Source of the DNA: Taudactylus pleione
Taxonomy: Eukaryota > Chordata > Amphibia > Anura > Myobatrachidae
Direction: 5' to 3'
NCBI GenBank assembly: GCA_031769625.1
Contig: JAUIMM010000188.1
Span: forward strand, 10,206,001-10,270,000
DNA: 64,000 nt
Under the pieces are notes generated by a model. The model was not told the DNA's origin. It did not search any database and worked only from the letters and a program-made list of their open reading frames with translations. Below are positions 60,759-64,000 of this stretch, in pieces (position 1 is the stretch's first letter; every line of letters starts with the position of its first letter). The translations under genes and the position numbers were made by a program.

Positions 60759-62177
60759 GGGCCGTATTCAGTTTGGAGCGAAAAGCCGTTTTCGGCAAAA
60801 CTTTTTCGCTGATGATGTCATTTTCGCCGATTTCACTTATCCCCGTATTCAACTTTAGCGTCTTTTTGCCAGTGCGAAAACGCAATGCAATGTAATAGGC
60901 GGTAAAGTTTCGCCTATGAATACCCGGCGAGAAAAACTTGGAGATTTGAGGTACGGAAACCACTCTGCACCCTTTGTATACCCTCCCTTGAAGCTAACTG
61001 CATCCAAAAATGCTATAAAGGACACCCCAATAAAGCACTTTGAAAAAGTGGGCGAAAAAATTCAAAAGTGGGGGTACAACTTAAAAAACTAGTGAAATAG
61101 CCTTTGGGGGGGGGTCTGCAAGTATGGGGGAGCTTTTTTTTATTGCAAGTGCTTGCTGAAGGTGCGTTTTTTGTGCACTTTAAAGGTTGATTTTAGTGAT
61201 TTTGAACTATGCTTGCACCCATTTTCATGTACCGCAAATTTAATGAGAATACTTATTTTGGCCAAAAAAAGTTGCTAAATGCTATTCTTCACCACTCTTC
61301 CAAAGACGCTAAATTGCTGCTACTGAGACCATTTAAAGAACCCAAATACTTTTAGAAGGGCTAATCAGGGGTACCCATAGTCAACCCCCATGTCACAGCA
61401 TCTTTTGAGGATGTCAGGCTATTTTCTCCAAAAACGACAGGACTTTCGCCGATTTCATTTTCGCCGGGTCCCATTATCGCCAATTTGGAATTGTGGGCCT
61501 GATTCAGAGCCGCTCGTAAGCGGCCGCTCGTTCGCTCCGAGCGATGTTCATACAACTGCGCATGCGTACGGCTCGTAATACGCATGCGCGAACCAGTCAG
61601 TGCGGTCGAAATTCATGTGCTCGCAAAATAGCGAATGCCTGCTAATTTGAGTGACAGGAGGAGGCGTTTGTGGGTGGTAACAGGGGAAGGTGCTTGAAAA
61701 CGGGGAGTGGAGATCCGAACGCAGGCGTGCCAAACGGTCAAAACGGGCATTTTAAGTGTGTGCATAATTAACAAAGCAGCGTCATTGACCACGTCACTTA
61801 GTTGTTTCTTAGCCTGAACTGCTCGCATGATTGCGGTAGGAAAATCCAACCACAAGCACTGCGAGCAGTTCATTCGCCTTTCGATGTACTCGATTAATCA
61901 AATAAATAGCGGAGATGACGTAGGATGCGAGCGGCCAAAAAAAAGGCTGCATGTTTTGTTCGCTCGTTCAGACAGAGGCGTCAACAGACCACAAAGAGCG
62001 AACGGTAAATTTAAATAGCCAGCCCCTTTTTCTGGACGAGCAAGCGCAAATAGCTTCCGGCTCTGAATCAGGCCCTGAATACGGGGGGACGCGCACAATA
62101 AGTTTTCAACGGCAAAACCTCCGATGACGCAGAAAAGTCCGACAACTGACTTTTTGCTCCAAATTGAATATGGCCCC
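60759..62177. mobile_element. GGGCCGTATTCAG-type MITE split by family A MITE
   Basis: Outer ends AGGGCCGTATTCAGTTTGGAG and CCAAATTGAATATGGCCCCTT, with inverted CGCCGATTTCA-like words. Family A copy 5 interrupts it at 61495-62075. Confidence 0.7.
61495..62075. mobile_element. Harbinger-like MITE, family A (copy 5, nested)
   Basis: Ends GGGCCTGATTCAGAG and CTCTGAATCAGGCCC. Flanks TGT and TGA match at only two of three bases, so the duplication has decayed. Confidence 0.82.
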
Positions 62178-63020
62178 TTAGTCCCGTTTTCAATTGCAGG
62201 CTTAAAGCCGTGATCGGCGGAGAAGTTTCGCCAATGACGTAATTTCGCCAGGCGGAGACTTTCCACCCGATCCAATTGCAGAGACTTTTCGCGTAAGCGG
62301 AAAGTCAATGCATTCAGATAGGCGAAAAAGATTCGCCTCCATTCAGAGGTGCAGTTTTGGGGTGCAAGGTTGCAGGGACACCCCTGCAGCCTTGGACCAG
62401 TTCCCCAAAGGTAAACTGCATAAAAAAAAGTTTAAATAATACTTTAGATCACCCCAAAAAGTACTTTTGTTTTGGGGCCGAAAAAAAACAAAAGTTGGGG
62501 GACAAACTTAAAAACTAGCGAAATAGACTCCAGGGGAGTCCCCAAGTATGCCCCAGGTGTTTTTAAGTTTGCAGGTGCTTGCAGCAGGTGGATTTTTAAA
62601 ACTTCACTTAAGCAACTTTAAAATATGCTAGCACCCATTTTCAGGTACCCCAATTTTGCTGGGGTTACTTATTTTCTCCTAAAAAAAACCTTCTAAATGC
62701 TATTCTTCACCACTTATGCAAAGACGCTAAATACCACCTATTGAGGCCATTCAAGTACCCCAAATACCTTCAGCAGGGCTATTCGGGGGCATCCATAGTG
62801 CTCCCCCATGTCAGTGCATCTTTTGGGGGGTGTCAGGCTGAATTCCCCAAATCTGACAGCACTTTTCGCCGGGTCCCGTTTTCGCGGCCTTTGTAATTGA
62901 ATAGGGCGAAAAGCGGTGACGAGCGCGATACTTTTCCGGAGACAAAACCAGTAATGACGGCGGAAAGTGCACTATGCGAAAAGTCCAGGACTTTTTGACC
63001 GGCAATTCAATATGCCCCTT
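62178..63020. mobile_element. MITE related to 60759-62177
   Basis: Shares AAATGCTATTCTTCACCAC, AAAGACGCTAAAT and GGCGAAAA words with the preceding element and ends GGCAATTCAATATGCCCCTTA. The left border is vague. Confidence 0.55.
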
Positions 63021-63023
63021 AAG

Positions 63024-63715
63024 GGTCTGTTTACTGAGCAGTGTTAGGAGACAGAGGGTCTCATTCAGACCCGCTCGCGAGCGCAGGACGCTCGCTAGCG
63101 GGTCGATGGTACCCAAATGCGCATGCGCACAACGGAGGGAGCTCCGTCGTGCGCATGCGTGAGACCCGGATAGCGACAGCCAAGCTGTCGCTCCGGGTCT
63201 CGCACCAAAGCGGGCGTGCTGTCGATGGTGATTGACAGCACGCCCCCTTTGGTGGGCGTGCCGGGGGTGTGGCTGCCAGACGGAGGCGTTCCCATGGGAA
63301 TGCCTACCATCTGGGTCCGGCCCCACTGACATCAATAGTGATGTCAGTGGGAGTGATTTTGGCTCTGATAGAGCCAAAATCACTCCAGGGCTTGCGGCAG
63401 TGAGACCCTACCGCAAGGTCTCGTCGCAAGTCCGATGGTCGCAATGGTCTTGACCATCGCGACCATCATCATGGACGCTCGCATAAGCTGTGGGTGGTAA
63501 CCCACAGCTATGCGAGCGTCCAAAAGGCCGCTCCAAATCTGGTCAGAGCGTCCGGCTCTGAATCAGGCCCAGAGTGAAAAGTGATAAGGTGCCAGCCAAT
63601 CAGCTCCCAACTGTCATCTCACAGGCTGTGTTTGAAAAATGACAGTTGGGAGCTGATTGGCTGGCACCTTATCTCCTTTCACTGTCTCCTAACACTGCTT
63701 AGTAAATAGACCCCT
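63024..63715. mobile_element. Foldback MITE (relative of 16184) split by hairpin-chain MITE
   Basis: Outer ends GGGTCTGTTTACTGAGCAG and CTGCTTAGTAAATAGACCCC, with the same inner hairpin as 16184-16360. The original site reads ACAGAGTGAAAAG in the intact copy. Confidence 0.85.
63056..63570. mobile_element. Hairpin-chain MITE (copy nested in foldback MITE)
   Basis: Ends GGGTCTCATTCAGACC and CTCTGAATCAGGCCC with duplication AGA (63053-63055 and 63571-63573). Comparison with the empty site at 16184-16360 proves the insertion and its 3-bp duplication. Confidence 0.92.
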
Positions 63716-64000
63716 AAAATGTTATGGGGCCCTGAAAGTTAACAATCCTCACTGTGGCAAGAAGTAATGTTTTTTTTTTCTGGATATTTATCATCGCCGG
63801 GGAAGGGCGCCAATAAGAGTCTGTCCCGGCGGTGAGTAAAAAATAAAGTAATGGTTATCGTAATCACCTTACTTCCGAGCTTGGACCTGGCCGCCCAACT
63901 GCACATGCGCAGCTATCCGGGGCACAGAGAAGTAATTCCAATGGTAGTGGATAGATCCCCTTCGTAGATGTACCCTGACGTCATCAGTTACCGTCCAACG
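63716..64000. other. Unclassified sequence at window end
   Basis: No exon of an upstream neighbour and no element border was recognised. Confidence 0.5.

Overview
The window is vertebrate nuclear DNA, most likely from a frog or another amphibian. It holds one recognisable protein-coding gene with compact exons in long introns, set in a dense and deeply nested transposon landscape. That landscape includes DIRS-type and Tc1-like elements, many short inverted-repeat elements starting GGGCCTGATTCAG, hAT-type MITEs with 8-bp target duplications, L1/Tx1-like, jockey/CR1-like and L2-like LINE pieces, and a V-SINE-like tRNA-derived SINE. The gene is KATNAL2 (katanin p60-like 2, an AAA ATPase) on the minus strand. 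I rebuilt all 16 coding exons by joining GT-AG introns with consistent phases. The start codon is at 60345-60343 and the stop ends at 11892. The product is 538 residues, with no internal stop and no gap against the family layout: N-terminal LisH motif, linker, AAA domain with Walker A, Walker B, sensor 1 and arginine fingers, and a Vps4-type C-terminus. The species call is an inference from repeat content.

Layout. Positions 1-7824 are a 66-bp minisatellite split by a 5.8-kb DIRS-like retrotransposon. Positions 7.8-11.7 kb lie beyond the 3' end of KATNAL2 and hold two Harbinger-like MITEs. From 11.7 to 60.35 kb is KATNAL2. Its introns carry two Tc1 transposons (20.4 and 25.9 kb), a third Tc1 fragment (39.7 kb), LINE pieces, many MITEs and about a dozen minisatellites. 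Positions 60.06-60.50 kb look like the promoter: three CCAAT boxes upstream of the start codon, and two NRF1-type sites plus a consensus RFX X-box just inside intron 1. Positions 60.75-64.0 kb, upstream of the gene, are nested MITEs with no recognisable exon of a neighbouring gene.

The most interesting signals tie repeats to splicing. A roughly 70-bp minisatellite in intron 2 (48351-49411) has grown out of the exon 2 splice donor itself, so about 15 near-identical donor copies follow the real one. The exon 11 acceptor is likewise triplicated as 31-bp tandem copies. Intron 2 also contains a perfect 159-bp inverted repeat with a 25-bp loop. A family of roughly 530-bp MITEs is built almost wholly from about ten consecutive perfect hairpins. 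The DIRS element keeps a textbook internal complementary region that exactly predicts its own borders. No operon, CRISPR array or prokaryotic system is present.
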